Source: Synechococcus sp. CO36386bin_37 (lineage in GTDB: Bacteria > Cyanobacteriota > Cyanobacteriia > PCC-6307 > Cyanobiaceae). Taken from it: a DNA stretch of 19,696 bases. The first letter of the stretch is position 1; each line of letters opens with the position of its first letter. The position numbers and the translations under genes were made by a program. Below, piece by piece: positions 7,565-15,802 of this stretch. Under the pieces are notes generated by a model. That model saw only the letters and a program-made list of their open reading frames with translations. It was not told where the DNA came from and ran no database searches. The stretch covers positions 1 through 19,696 of the forward strand of contig WTGE01000468.1 of the NCBI GenBank assembly GCA_011525445.1. The letters are read 5' to 3'.

Positions 7565-8743
7565 ATGAATCGAACGTTTTATCGATGGATCAAGCGGACA
7601 CCCCTTGCTTGGCTTCAGACAAGCCATAATCCGATTAAATTTGCAATTGGGATTGCAGGAGTCAGTTTCTCGAATGTTTTGATATTTTTCCAATTAGGCC
7701 TTTTAGATAGTGTTTACAACAGTCAGCTGAGACCTATTCAAAAACTGGATGCAGAACTGCTGATGGTGAGTTCGGGATATTCCAATTTTGGTTCCCTGCA
7801 AACGTTTAACAGAAGCCGTTTATTCCAGTCTCTTGGGGTTAAGGGTGTTGAGGCCGTCTCACCCATGCGAATCAGCAGGGCATCATGGGTGACTCCCAAC
7901 ACTGGAAATTCTTATTTTATTAACGTTTTTGGGATCAACCCTTCCAGACCATCACTTTCAATACCAGAGCTCGCACAAAAAACTGCTTCAATACGCAAAC
8001 TACGTAATGCACTGTTCGACAGAAGAACAAAATCACACTATGGACCCGTTAGCGAATTAATCGCAAGGAATGGTTCAACACAAGTGGAAGTCAATCAGCA
8101 ACGACTCAACATGATTGGCACCTTTCAACTTGGTGCGACCTTTGCTGCCGATGCAAATATCGTTGTTTCAGAAAGCACTTTTTCCTTGTTATTCCCCAAA
8201 CAACAATCGAATCAAATCCAATTAGGATTAATTCAACTCAAAAAAGGCGCCAATCCTCTTACTGTACAAAAAGAACTTCGTCCAATTTTTGAGAATGGGC
8301 AAGTCATGGTTCTCACGCGATCAGAACTCTCTACCCTGGAACTGAATTACTGGCGCCGCAGTAGTTCGATCGGCTTTATTTTCACAATTGGAGTTCTAGT
8401 GGGATTCATCGTAGGCAGCATCATCGTTTATCAAATTCTGTTTGGAGATGTCATGAATTCCTTGCCACAGTTTGCCACTCTTAAAGCCATGGGTTATACC
8501 GATGGATACATTATTTCAGTAGTCATTCAACAGGGTGCAATTTTAGCAGTCATTGGATTTATCCCTGGAGTGATTTGCTCTATAGGTTTGTACTCATTGC
8601 TTGCCAATGCAACCAATTTAGCCGTCGCCATGACAGCAAGCCGTGCTTTGCAGGTGCTCGTTCTTACGGTTGTTATGTGTACTGGATCTGCAACACTAGC
8701 GACTCGAAAACTTATCAAGCTTGACCCTGCAGATGTGTTCTAA
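7565..8743 (+). CDS. DevC-like ABC exporter permease (MacB/FtsX fold)
   Basis: A 392-residue inner-membrane permease, 11 bases after the devB-like stop. It has one N-terminal membrane helix (about 26-46, FAIGIAGVSFSNVLIFFQLG), a large periplasmic domain (about 50-260), then three C-terminal helices at about 267-292, 317-345 and 360-379. This is the FtsX/MacB topology used by DevC. The opening PLAWLQTSHNPIKFAIGIAG and the closing LDPADVF are characteristic of DevC proteins. It would work with the adaptor before it and the ATPase after it. Codon use and base composition are A+T-richer than in the flanking housekeeping genes; one 60-base line I counted (8221-8280) is about 35% G+C. Confidence 0.9.
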   Translation: MNRTFYRWIKRTPLAWLQTSHNPIKFAIGIAGVSFSNVLIFFQLGLLDSVYNSQLRPIQKLDAELLMVSSGYSNFGSLQTFNRSRLFQSLGVKGVEAVSPMRISRASWVTPNTGNSYFINVFGINPSRPSLSIPELAQKTASIRKLRNALFDRRTKSHYGPVSELIARNGSTQVEVNQQRLNMIGTFQLGATFAADANIVVSESTFSLLFPKQQSNQIQLGLIQLKKGANPLTVQKELRPIFENGQVMVLTRSELSTLELNYWRRSSSIGFIFTIGVLVGFIVGSIIVYQILFGDVMNSLPQFATLKAMGYTDGYIISVVIQQGAILAVIGFIPGVICSIGLYSLLANATNLAVAMTASRALQVLVLTVVMCTGSATLATRKLIKLDPADVF

Positions 8744-8772
8744 TTTTTAAATTCTGTATTTCTATATTGATC

Positions 8773-9534
8773 ATGACGTCACCTCGTGAATCCAAACCAA
8801 TCAATCATCATCTTGATCCAGTGATCTCCCTGAAAAATGTCAACCATTGGTTTGGCGATGGGGAAAGCAGAAAGCACGCTCTTAAAGATATTTCACTTGA
8901 TATCTATCCAGGGCAAATTGTCATTTGCACAGGACCATCAGGATCAGGCAAAACAACACTCCTCACCATGTTGGGCGGACTTCGCTCCTGTATGGATGGC
9001 AGTTTGAAAATACTTGGCGAAGAACTTCGCGGTGCGAGCAAAGGCCAGCTTTCAAAACTCAGGCTCAATGTTGGTTTTATCTTTCAGGCCCACAATTTAA
9101 TGATGTTTATGAATGCCAAAAGAAACGTGCGTTTAGCTCTCGAACTTCATGATGAACATCTGGATCATGATATCGATCAACTAGCTACAGAAATGCTTCA
9201 GAAAGTTGGTCTGGGAGAACGGATTGACTACATGCCTGATGATCTGTCAGGTGGGCAGCGTCAACGGGTTGCGATTGCACGAGCCTTGGTCAGCAAACCA
9301 AAAATCATCCTCGGTGACGAACCAACGGCAGCCTTAGACAAAGAATCAGGACGTCAGGTGGTCAAACTCATGAAACAGATGGCAGAAGAAAACCAAACCA
9401 CCATCATCATGGTGACTCATGACAACAAGATTCTTGATGTGGCTGACAGGATCATTATTGTTGACGATGGAGCTTTAGCCAGCAAGGAAAAAGAAGAAGA
9501 ATTTATCGCAAAAATGCGAGATTCACACACATAG
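8773..9534 (+). CDS. DevA-like ABC exporter ATPase
   Basis: The cytoplasmic ATP-binding subunit of the exporter. The ATG at 8773 gives 253 residues; an in-frame TTG two codons earlier is less likely. The nucleotide-binding parts are complete: Walker A GPSGSGKTT (54-62), Q-loop GFIFQAHNL with Q105, ABC signature LSGGQ (158-162), Walker B IILGDEP (178-184), and the switch histidine H216 in MVTHD. The family is the LolD/MacB/DevA group, whose members power export or lipoprotein release from the membrane rather than import. It is the last gene of the operon, 29 bases after the permease. Confidence 0.92.
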   Translation: MTSPRESKPINHHLDPVISLKNVNHWFGDGESRKHALKDISLDIYPGQIVICTGPSGSGKTTLLTMLGGLRSCMDGSLKILGEELRGASKGQLSKLRLNVGFIFQAHNLMMFMNAKRNVRLALELHDEHLDHDIDQLATEMLQKVGLGERIDYMPDDLSGGQRQRVAIARALVSKPKIILGDEPTAALDKESGRQVVKLMKQMAEENQTTIIMVTHDNKILDVADRIIIVDDGALASKEKEEEFIAKMRDSHT

Positions 9535-10009
9535 GCCATAAAATTTCTTCACAAACAATGAGAGGAAAGGCGAAATTTACACATCATCGTTCTCTTCTAT
9601 CTGAATTTTTCCATGAACGACTTAAGCAAAGCCTGCAGGAATGAAATCAACTCAACCTTGCCATCCATTGCGATGGCTTGACACGGCTCATCTGAACTTC
9701 GAGGCCACTGGTCCCCACAATGACTGGAAGCAGCACGCGCCATCAAAGAGGCTGATCGTTTCAAATCTCTGGAGGAGATCTAAGCGCTTCTCGATGTCGT
9801 TGCACTGCCACAATCCCACCACGATTCTTAAACCTCGGATCGGAGAGATCACGAAGGCGGATCTCTCCGATCAACATGCTGCTTCAAGACTGAAAAGCCA
9901 AAATCCGGTTAACAACCTGGAGAACCCGTCGACTTGAGTCCGCAAAGGATGAACCAAGACTTGCAGCTTGGATAAGCCCGAACTCTGGAGATACAGGTTC
10001 TCTGCACCA
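9535..10009. other. Non-coding stretch between convergent devA-like and SIMPL genes
   Basis: About 475 bases without a supported gene. The main feature is the strong hairpin at 9838-9872. One plus-strand frame from the ATG at 9613 reads protein-like in pieces but has in-frame TGA codons at 9682 and 9721 before TAA at 9781, so at most it is a decayed remnant. This marks the right end of the compositionally distinct block. Confidence 0.5.
9838..9872. terminator. 13-bp perfect hairpin between convergent genes, possible bidirectional terminator
   Basis: GATCGGAGAGATC (9838-9850) and GATCTCTCCGATC (9860-9872) are exact reverse complements around a 9-base loop. The site lies between the 3' ends of the exporter operon and the SIMPL gene, as expected for a shared terminator. 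Neither side has a clean T-run, so termination efficiency is uncertain. Confidence 0.4.
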
Positions 10010-10744
10010 CTAACGCAGGCAGTAGTCCAAGCCAAGCGTGATTGACCGAGTGGGTTTTGGAGCCTCTTCAGGGCGAAACGATGGGTTGGACGTCCGTGCT
10101 TCGGCATAGGCAACGGGGCGAACACCACCAGAGCCTTGATGGATACGCAACAAGTCAACGCGACCCAACCCCAAGTCGCTCGCGGCGACGTTCGCTCGGC
10201 GGCGACCTTCCCTCAAGCCCTTTTTCAAGAGCTGATCATTCAAGGCCAGCCCGTCACGGCTGGAAGCCATTGAGGTCATCGCTTGCAGGCGCACGCCAGG
10301 CAAGCGACCCGCCAACTGAATCAGTGCGTTGTAATCGCCGCGACTCACCTCACCCTCAACACGCGTCGCAGCACGCTCGAGCCTGGGAGTTGAGGAACCA
10401 CCACCTCCATAGGAGTAGCTACGTGGGGCAGGAATGTTCAAGGCACCAAGGACGAAAGGCTGCAGCTCCTGACGCACCCGACTAAGGCGCTGATTGAGCA
10501 GTACCGTCGCCTCCTTCTTGGAAGGGGACTCCGCTTGCACTCCAAGCGAAAACCGAAAGCGATCGCTGGTGGTGCTCCCGCTTTGTTGCACTTGGATTTG
10601 CAGCAAGGTGCCCTGGCAGACCTGAACCGAAGCCAAAACTGGAGAAGCGGTTCGAAAGGCGACTCCCACAACAACCGGGACCAACAGCAAAAGCCGTGTC
10701 GACTGACAACGACGAGAGATTCGACAATGCAAGTCATCAGTCAT
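10010..10744 (-). CDS. SIMPL-domain (DUF541) exported protein
   Basis: The start is placed at the ATG at 10744 (244 residues), because it puts a basic stretch and a hydrophobic core (RLLLLVPVVVGVAF) at residues 17-30, followed by a likely signal peptidase site at VLA-SV near residue 39. The frame is open 20 codons further upstream. The mature protein matches the SIMPL/DUF541 pattern: strand-rich N-terminal half with FRFSLGVQAESPSKKEA, a helix with NQRLSRVRQELQ, and a C-terminal DALNDQ-type region ending in ARRRANVAASDLGL-like sequence. A Gly-rich insertion (SYSYGGGGSS) sits mid-protein. Two cysteines, C43 and C242, sit near the two ends of the mature chain and could pair. Family members are periplasmic or outer-membrane and mostly uncharacterised. 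It lies 100 bases downstream of the carotenoid oxygenase gene. Confidence 0.75.
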   Translation of the reverse strand: MTDDLHCRISRRCQSTRLLLLVPVVVGVAFRTASPVLASVQVCQGTLLQIQVQQSGSTTSDRFRFSLGVQAESPSKKEATVLLNQRLSRVRQELQPFVLGALNIPAPRSYSYGGGGSSTPRLERAATRVEGEVSRGDYNALIQLAGRLPGVRLQAMTSMASSRDGLALNDQLLKKGLREGRRRANVAASDLGLGRVDLLRIHQGSGGVRPVAYAEARTSNPSFRPEEAPKPTRSITLGLDYCLR

Positions 10745-10844
10745 GGGACGTTGCTCAGTCAACTTCCACACTGGAGGAAAGGCCATCAAAGGAGCGGCCA
10801 ACACTCAATGCAGTTCTGTCGCACCATGATCTTCCCTGGAGAAC

Positions 10845-12332
10845 TCAGTGGTCTTCGACCCAACTGCCATGCAATCCATGGGGGATCGCTAAGGGCAGCT
10901 CCAGCACCGCGATTTCATTGAGATCAGAAGCATCGAGGATCACCAAATCCGATGCATCTCTCTCTCCATTCCACACCAAATCCAACACCCAGCCGTCGTC
11001 TTCGGCGAGGCCCCCCGGACGGGGAACCATGAGCGGTTCACTGACAAAACCACTGGGTGCCGCACTCCAGATCGTCCTTTCGCCGGTTTTGAGATCAAGT
11101 TTCTTCACCACCTGCAATGGATCATTGCCCTGTTCGCGCGCTGCCGCAGCCATCCAGGCAAAGCGGCACGACAGTCCCTCTTGATGGGGATTCACCATGG
11201 CGAATTCACAACAACGCTCACTGAGGCGGGTGGTCCTGACTGAGCCCGAAGCGAGATTGATGCGACATTGCTCCAACAGACCTTCCGGGATGAGATCGAA
11301 ATTCACATCAGCAAAATCCTGATCGGGACCAATCGAAGGGAAATCGCTGTAATAAATGCTCTCAACCACAACATCTCCCTCTTCCTCCCAGGCATTGAGG
11401 TGATGAAAGACGAAGCCATCCGGGGCATCGAGAATGCGAGGTTCCTGGCCAGCAAAAGCACCACAGTCTCTGGGAATCAACCAGAACTTGGCTTTGCCTT
11501 TTGGATTGGAAGTGAGGCATTGGGCTGCCCCTTTTTGACCGAGGACAAACGGCAGCGGGTTGAAATTGATCGCGTTTTGTAGAAACACCGCCCAATTCGG
11601 CGTAATCGCGAAGTCGTGAAGAAAAGCAAATCCAGAGAAGGTGTCTCGACGATCACTGAGCAGATCACCTGCTTTGACCCCTGCAGATGGATCGTCGGTA
11701 GTCGCGAATTCCATCAGACGGACGGTGCTGCGCGGTCCTGTGTTCACTCCAAAGGTCACCATCCGCGGATCCCCATGATGGCCGGGATCGAAACGGGGAT
11801 GGGCACTGAAGGCCTCACCTTTCTTCAACACACCACCGAGCAATGAAAGCCCCCTGGTCTGCAGGGTTTGGGGATCCAAGGCGTAGGGCTCGGCAGCTTC
11901 CCAAAGCGCCAGAAGATCATCCCCGAGCTTGATGACACCGGTGTTGGCAATATTTTTGAGCCGCAGATCAAAGGCATTCGCCAGAGGACCTCCTGGTTTT
12001 TGACTACCGAACACGCCACGAAACAACACTTTCCCGGCCTTCTCTTCGGCCATCCAGCCGCTGGTGCGAACAAAGCGATTGCTGCAGTGGACGCCGTTTT
12101 CATCAAAATGGAGAGCCGTGATCATCCCATCTCCATCGAAGGGATGATGAACCCGTTGGCCATCACGCTCTAAGCGACCGGGGCCGTTGCGATACAGCGT
12201 GCCCCTCAGTTCGTTCGGCACCGTACCCCGCGCTGGATTGACAAGAACATCAGTGAGTTCTGTTTCGACGTTGCGAAAGGCACTCGACCATTCCGAGCGA
12301 TTGAAACGAGCAGAAGCGGCTGCGACGGTCAA
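10845..12332 (-). CDS. Carotenoid cleavage oxygenase (RPE65/apocarotenoid oxygenase family)
   Basis: A non-heme iron dioxygenase of 495 residues that splits carotenoids or apocarotenoids; the Synechocystis relative makes retinal from apocarotenals. The four iron-binding histidines of the beta-propeller can be assigned: H178 (FSAHPRFD), H239 (FLHDFAI), H310 or H311 (VFHHLNAWEE) and H488 (HGLHGSW). Near the N-terminus are LRGTLYRNGPG (42-52) and HHPFDGDGM (62-70), both typical of the family. The likely start is TTG at 12332, since no ATG occurs nearby in frame. It follows hisB by 74 bases on the same strand. Exact substrate and cleavage bond cannot be read from sequence. Confidence 0.92.
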   Translation of the reverse strand: MTVAAASARFNRSEWSSAFRNVETELTDVLVNPARGTVPNELRGTLYRNGPGRLERDGQRVHHPFDGDGMITALHFDENGVHCSNRFVRTSGWMAEEKAGKVLFRGVFGSQKPGGPLANAFDLRLKNIANTGVIKLGDDLLALWEAAEPYALDPQTLQTRGLSLLGGVLKKGEAFSAHPRFDPGHHGDPRMVTFGVNTGPRSTVRLMEFATTDDPSAGVKAGDLLSDRRDTFSGFAFLHDFAITPNWAVFLQNAINFNPLPFVLGQKGAAQCLTSNPKGKAKFWLIPRDCGAFAGQEPRILDAPDGFVFHHLNAWEEEGDVVVESIYYSDFPSIGPDQDFADVNFDLIPEGLLEQCRINLASGSVRTTRLSERCCEFAMVNPHQEGLSCRFAWMAAAAREQGNDPLQVVKKLDLKTGERTIWSAAPSGFVSEPLMVPRPGGLAEDDGWVLDLVWNGERDASDLVILDASDLNEIAVLELPLAIPHGLHGSWVEDH

Positions 12333-12406
12333 TGGACTACCCAGAAGCGACTCCCATCTTCTCGTAACAGACCATGAAGCGTGGACCTTGCAAGCGATAG
12401 TGGCTT

Positions 12407-13009
12407 TCAGGAGCCTGCTTGCTCCAGCACTCCCTTACTGCTGGGAACCGATCCAGACCGACGTGGATCCACTTCAGTGGCCATCCTGAGCGCCCTTGCG
12501 AAGGCCTTGAAACAGGCCTCCACAATGTGATGAGAATTCATTCCATCCAATTGACGAACATGCAGGGTCAGGCCTGAATTATTGACAACAGCCACAAAAA
12601 ATTCCTTAACCAATTCAGTGTCGTAAGTCCCTATCTTCTGCGAGGGAATTGTGAGACCCCAACTCAGATGGGGACGACCGGAGCAATCCAGCACCACCTG
12701 CACCAGGGCCTCATCCAAGGGTGCCACAAAATGGCCAAAGCGATGGATGCCACGACGATCGCCTAGGGCTTTAGAAAGCGCCTGACCGATCGCAATTCCC
12801 ACATCTTCGTTGGTGTGATGGTCATCGATATGTGTATCGCCGGTCGCCTGGATCTCCAAATCGATCAGGCCATGGCTACTGATCTGTTGCAGCATGTGAT
12901 CCAGGAAGGGAACGCCCGTCGTGACGCGGCAGTGGCCAAGGCCATCCAGCCCAAGCTGAACGTTCACATCGGTCTCGCCGGTGACACGGTGAATCTCCCC
13001 AGTGCGCAT
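12407..13009 (-). CDS. hisB: Imidazoleglycerol-phosphate dehydratase
   Basis: This enzyme dehydrates imidazole glycerol phosphate to imidazole acetol phosphate in histidine synthesis. The chosen ATG at 13009 gives 200 residues beginning [15 protein letters not shown], which matches the usual N-terminal length. The open frame continues to an ATG at 13066 that directly follows the bestrophin stop, so a 19-residue longer form is possible. The metal-binding motifs are intact: DDHHTNED (62-69) and NSHHIVE (158-164), with HML after FLD (34-40) and SSKGVL at the C-terminus. It is a dehydratase only; no fused phosphatase domain is present. Confidence 0.93.
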   Translation of the reverse strand: MRTGEIHRVTGETDVNVQLGLDGLGHCRVTTGVPFLDHMLQQISSHGLIDLEIQATGDTHIDDHHTNEDVGIAIGQALSKALGDRRGIHRFGHFVAPLDEALVQVVLDCSGRPHLSWGLTIPSQKIGTYDTELVKEFFVAVVNNSGLTLHVRQLDGMNSHHIVEACFKAFARALRMATEVDPRRSGSVPSSKGVLEQAGS

Positions 13010-13066
13010 GCGTAACAACGCCGATTGGCGCCCAGTGACTGTCCTGATCATCGCCAAGAACCCCAT

Positions 13067-13966
13067 TCAGCGCAGCCAGGGCCCCCGCGATGCAGGGACT
13101 TGGGCCAGCGGATCGGAGGATCCAAGCAGGTCCGAGCTGATCAGGGCACAAAAACGATCCATGGGCAAAGCGAAACGGGCATCAACAAACGGGCGCTCGA
13201 GATAGGTGCCGATCCGCTCAGCCATCAAAAAAATCAGGAACAAGAGCCAACCCACAACGGCGGCAGTGATTGGTCCCAGTGCATCAAGCTTGAGAAAGAC
13301 CAGATAGCCGTAAACCCATGTCAGCACGCGAATGAAAAAGGTTGACGAGGCTGGCAAGGGCTGGTTGCGAAGGCGTTCCAGACCACCCAGAGCATTGGTC
13401 AACTTCTGCTGCACACGGCCAAACTCACGGCTTTCAATACTGTCCAGCCAATCGGCCTGACGCAGCTTGAATTGAGCCTGCGCCATCGCCTGAAGAACCA
13501 GTTGCACACTTGGATTTTTGAGTTTTAAAACCAATGCAAGTTCGCGCGCCGGTGCAACGAGCTCTGTCGACGACCCCTTGGGGCTGCGCAACTGCGCATT
13601 CAGGCACCACACCAGAAGCACCACATGCTGCAGGAGACGGCGTCTCAAAGAAAGCGGCAGCTCTTGAGGCAACACACGCATGATCAAGTCTCGCCAGTTG
13701 CGGCTCTGATTCACCAAGGTGCCCCAAAGCATGCGTGCTTCCCACCAGCGGTTGTAGGCCTGGCTGTAGCGAAAACCCAGGAACAGGCTGAGAAGCAAAC
13801 CCAGAACCTGCACCAGGGTTTGTGGGAACAGCGTGTTTGCGATTGTTGCGTTCAGGGGGAGGCTCAGCGCACACAACAGAGTTGCGATGAGCAAGCTGCT
13901 CCCCTGGCCTCTGATCAACCACCAGGAGAGCTGCAAGTAGTCCACAAACCCACGTGGCTGAATCAC
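13067..13966 (-). CDS. Bestrophin-family membrane channel-like protein
   Basis: A 299-residue membrane protein of the bestrophin/UPF0187 family, whose bacterial members form pentameric ion channels. Key signs are an N-terminal helix (SSLLIATLLCALSLPLN, about 23-39), a second hydrophobic stretch (VQVLGLLLSLFLGFRYSQAY) running into NRWWEARMLWGTLVNQSRN (72-90), and two closely spaced C-terminal helices (about TFFIRVLTWVYGYLVFLKLD, then ITAAVVGWLLFLIFLMAERI). These are followed by the family tail ERPF...ALPMDRFCALISSDL. The start overlaps the fabI stop by four bases (ATGA), and its stop abuts the longest hisB frame, so all three are probably one transcript. Ion selectivity is unknown; bicarbonate or chloride roles have been proposed for photosynthetic relatives. 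Confidence 0.88.
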   Translation of the reverse strand: MIQPRGFVDYLQLSWWLIRGQGSSLLIATLLCALSLPLNATIANTLFPQTLVQVLGLLLSLFLGFRYSQAYNRWWEARMLWGTLVNQSRNWRDLIMRVLPQELPLSLRRRLLQHVVLLVWCLNAQLRSPKGSSTELVAPARELALVLKLKNPSVQLVLQAMAQAQFKLRQADWLDSIESREFGRVQQKLTNALGGLERLRNQPLPASSTFFIRVLTWVYGYLVFLKLDALGPITAAVVGWLLFLIFLMAERIGTYLERPFVDARFALPMDRFCALISSDLLGSSDPLAQVPASRGPWLR

Positions 13967-14745
13967 ATGCCGTTGATGCAGTAACCAGCATCCACATAAA
14001 TGGTTTGCCCAGAGATTCCACTGGACAAATCACTCAGCAGAAAAGCAGCAGTGTTTCCGACTTCGTTCTGGGTGACGGTGCGACGCAAAGGCGCTTTCTC
14101 CTCAACGTTATGGATCATGTCCAGGATGCCTCCGATCGCTGAGCTGGCGAGGGTGCGAATGGGGCCGGCACTGATTGCATTCACGCGTACCTGTTTCTCG
14201 GGTCCAAGCTCAGCGGAGAGGTAGCGAACTGAGGCTTCCAGGGCTGCTTTGGCCACACCCATCACGTTGTAGTTGGGGATTGCACGCTCAGCACCGAGAT
14301 AGGTCAAGGTCACAACACCGGCTTTCTCGCTGAACAGTGGCTTAGCGTGACGGCATAGGGGGGCTAGGGAGTAGGCACTGATCTCCAAGGCGCGTGCAAA
14401 GCCCTCAGCTGTGGTGGCACTGAAATCACCAACTAATTCCTCTTTTCCAGCGAACGCCAAACAATGGACAAGACCATCAAGCTCCCCCCATTGGTCCTTG
14501 ATTTCCGAAAACACCGCTTCCATCTGAGCGGCATCCTGCACATTTAGAGGCAAGAAGAGGGATGGTTCTAGAGGTGCGGTGAGGTCCCGCACCTTGGCCT
14601 CAAACCGTCCCTTTTCATCTGGCAGGTAAGTAATCCCGAGCTCGGCCCCAGCAGCCTTGAGCTGTTGAGCGATGCCCCAGGCAATGGAGCGGTTGTTGGC
14701 GATGCCAGTGACAAGGATCTTCTTACCAGTGAGATCGAGAAGCAT
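13963..14745 (-). CDS. fabI: Enoyl-[acyl-carrier-protein] reductase (NADH)
   Basis: The final reduction step of each fatty acid elongation cycle (FAS II, cytoplasmic). The 260-residue product is a short-chain dehydrogenase with the FabI-specific nucleotide site VTGIANNRSIAWGIA (12-26). Active-site residues Y159 and K166 sit in YNVMGVAKAAL, with Y149 before them (LTYLGAERAIPNYN). The C-terminus SGISGQTIYVDAGYCI is typical. The ATG at 14745 gives MLLDLTGKKILVTG, the usual beginning. It diverges from the photolyase-like gene across about 109 bases, so its promoter lies there. Confidence 0.96.
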   Translation of the reverse strand: MLLDLTGKKILVTGIANNRSIAWGIAQQLKAAGAELGITYLPDEKGRFEAKVRDLTAPLEPSLFLPLNVQDAAQMEAVFSEIKDQWGELDGLVHCLAFAGKEELVGDFSATTAEGFARALEISAYSLAPLCRHAKPLFSEKAGVVTLTYLGAERAIPNYNVMGVAKAALEASVRYLSAELGPEKQVRVNAISAGPIRTLASSAIGGILDMIHNVEEKAPLRRTVTQNEVGNTAAFLLSDLSSGISGQTIYVDAGYCINGM

Positions 14746-14854
14746 CAGGCCGCACCCCGGAGTTGTTAATCCGAGCGATTCTCTCCCATGCCGGGGCAGC
14801 CACGCTTACAACTCCACATTGACAGCATGGAACGGCCACTTTCCAGACTCACCG

Positions 14855-15802
14855 GTGTCCAAGCTGCCGCAAGCTTCGCCGCTCCGTTGGCCGAGCGAAT
14901 CCGCCGACCTACCCCGGGATCTGACGGATCGCTCAGCGCTGAATTCCTTTTTGGCACAACAGTTTCCTGAGGCATCCGGGGGTCTCAGTCCAATCCAGGG
15001 CGGTCGCGACGCAGCCGAGCATCAGCTGAGGGATATGAATGCCAAGCGCTATGGCCGCAGTCGCAACCACCTCAGCGGATCTGTCACCCGTTTATCGCCC
15101 TACATCCGCCATGGCGTTCTCACCCTGGCCGAAGTTCGTGATGCTGTTTTTGCTCAGCTCAAACGCAACAAGCAGGCACGGGATGATGGCGGAAAACTAA
15201 TTAATGAGTTGGGTTGGCGCGACTTCTGGCAGCGCCTTTGGCTGAATCTCGGCAGTCGGATTGGAGACGATCAAGAAGATCACAAAACGGGCTACGCCGC
15301 CGCGGATTACCAGGGCACACTTCCTGATGACATACGGGAGGGCCAAACAGGCCTGGCCTGCATGGACAGCTTCAGGGATGACTTGGTGAACAATGGCTGG
15401 CTGCACAACCATGCGCGGATGTGGATGGCGGCTTACCTCGTGCACTGGAGGCGGGTGCACTGGCGTGCCGGTGCCGATTGGTTCCTCGAGCACTTACTCG
15501 ATGGAGACCCCGCCAGCAACCATCTCAGTTGGCAGTGGGTGGCTAGCTGCTTCAGCCATAAACCCTATTTTTTTAACCGCCAGAACCTGGAGCGTTATAG
15601 CAACGGGGTCTATTGCCAAAGTTGTTCAAGCAGCAGGTCCTGCCCTTTCGATGGCAGCTACGAGCAGCTCGAGCAGAAGCTTTTCAAGGTTCAGCCTGCC
15701 ATTCGAGAGAGCCATGGCCGACGAGCATTCCGCTCCAGGCAACGTTCGAGCTCACAATCCACTCGAAGACCAAACCAAAACCCAAGCACCCAACGCACTT
15801 AA
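14855..15802 (+). CDS. Photolyase/cryptochrome FAD-binding domain protein lacking the N-terminal antenna domain
   Basis: The sequence matches the C-terminal FAD-binding half of DNA photolyases. Key segments are SVTRLSPYIRHGVLTLAEV (76-94), LINELGWRDFWQRL (115-128), NNGWLHNHARMWMAAYLV (179-196) and DGDPASNHLSWQWVAS (216-231), which aligns with the flavin- and Trp-chain region. The alpha/beta antenna domain that normally comes first is absent here and appears to be encoded by the next gene. No ATG fits the start; GTG at 14855 (315 residues) keeps the conserved region complete, and TTG at 14819 is an alternative. Four cysteines, C232, C254, C257 and C263, cluster near the C-terminus. The last 30 residues are Ser/Arg/Gln-rich and basic. 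Repair activity is not shown by sequence; a sensory role is equally possible. Confidence 0.85.
   Translation: MSKLPQASPLRWPSESADLPRDLTDRSALNSFLAQQFPEASGGLSPIQGGRDAAEHQLRDMNAKRYGRSRNHLSGSVTRLSPYIRHGVLTLAEVRDAVFAQLKRNKQARDDGGKLINELGWRDFWQRLWLNLGSRIGDDQEDHKTGYAAADYQGTLPDDIREGQTGLACMDSFRDDLVNNGWLHNHARMWMAAYLVHWRRVHWRAGADWFLEHLLDGDPASNHLSWQWVASCFSHKPYFFNRQNLERYSNGVYCQSCSSSRSCPFDGSYEQLEQKLFKVQPAIRESHGRRAFRSRQRSSSQSTRRPNQNPSTQRT

Noticed and set aside
9613..9783. Frame from ATG at 9613 with protein-like stretches (ending RAIKEADRFKSLEEI)
   Set aside because: Two in-frame TGA codons (9682 and 9721) interrupt it and no family is recognisable. At best a decayed gene, not supportable as a feature.
14759..14815. 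GGAGTTGT/ACAACTCC inverted pair in the fabI divergent region
   Set aside because: Only 8 bp with a 41-base gap; such a pair is not rare by chance and no known operator matches.
14788..14970. Alternative frame starting MPGQPRLQLHIDSMERPL before the FAD-domain gene, as a possible frameshifted N-terminus
   Set aside because: Conserved sequence continues in the FAD-domain frame back to about RWPSESADLPRDL, so no frameshift is needed; it does not resemble the antenna domain either.
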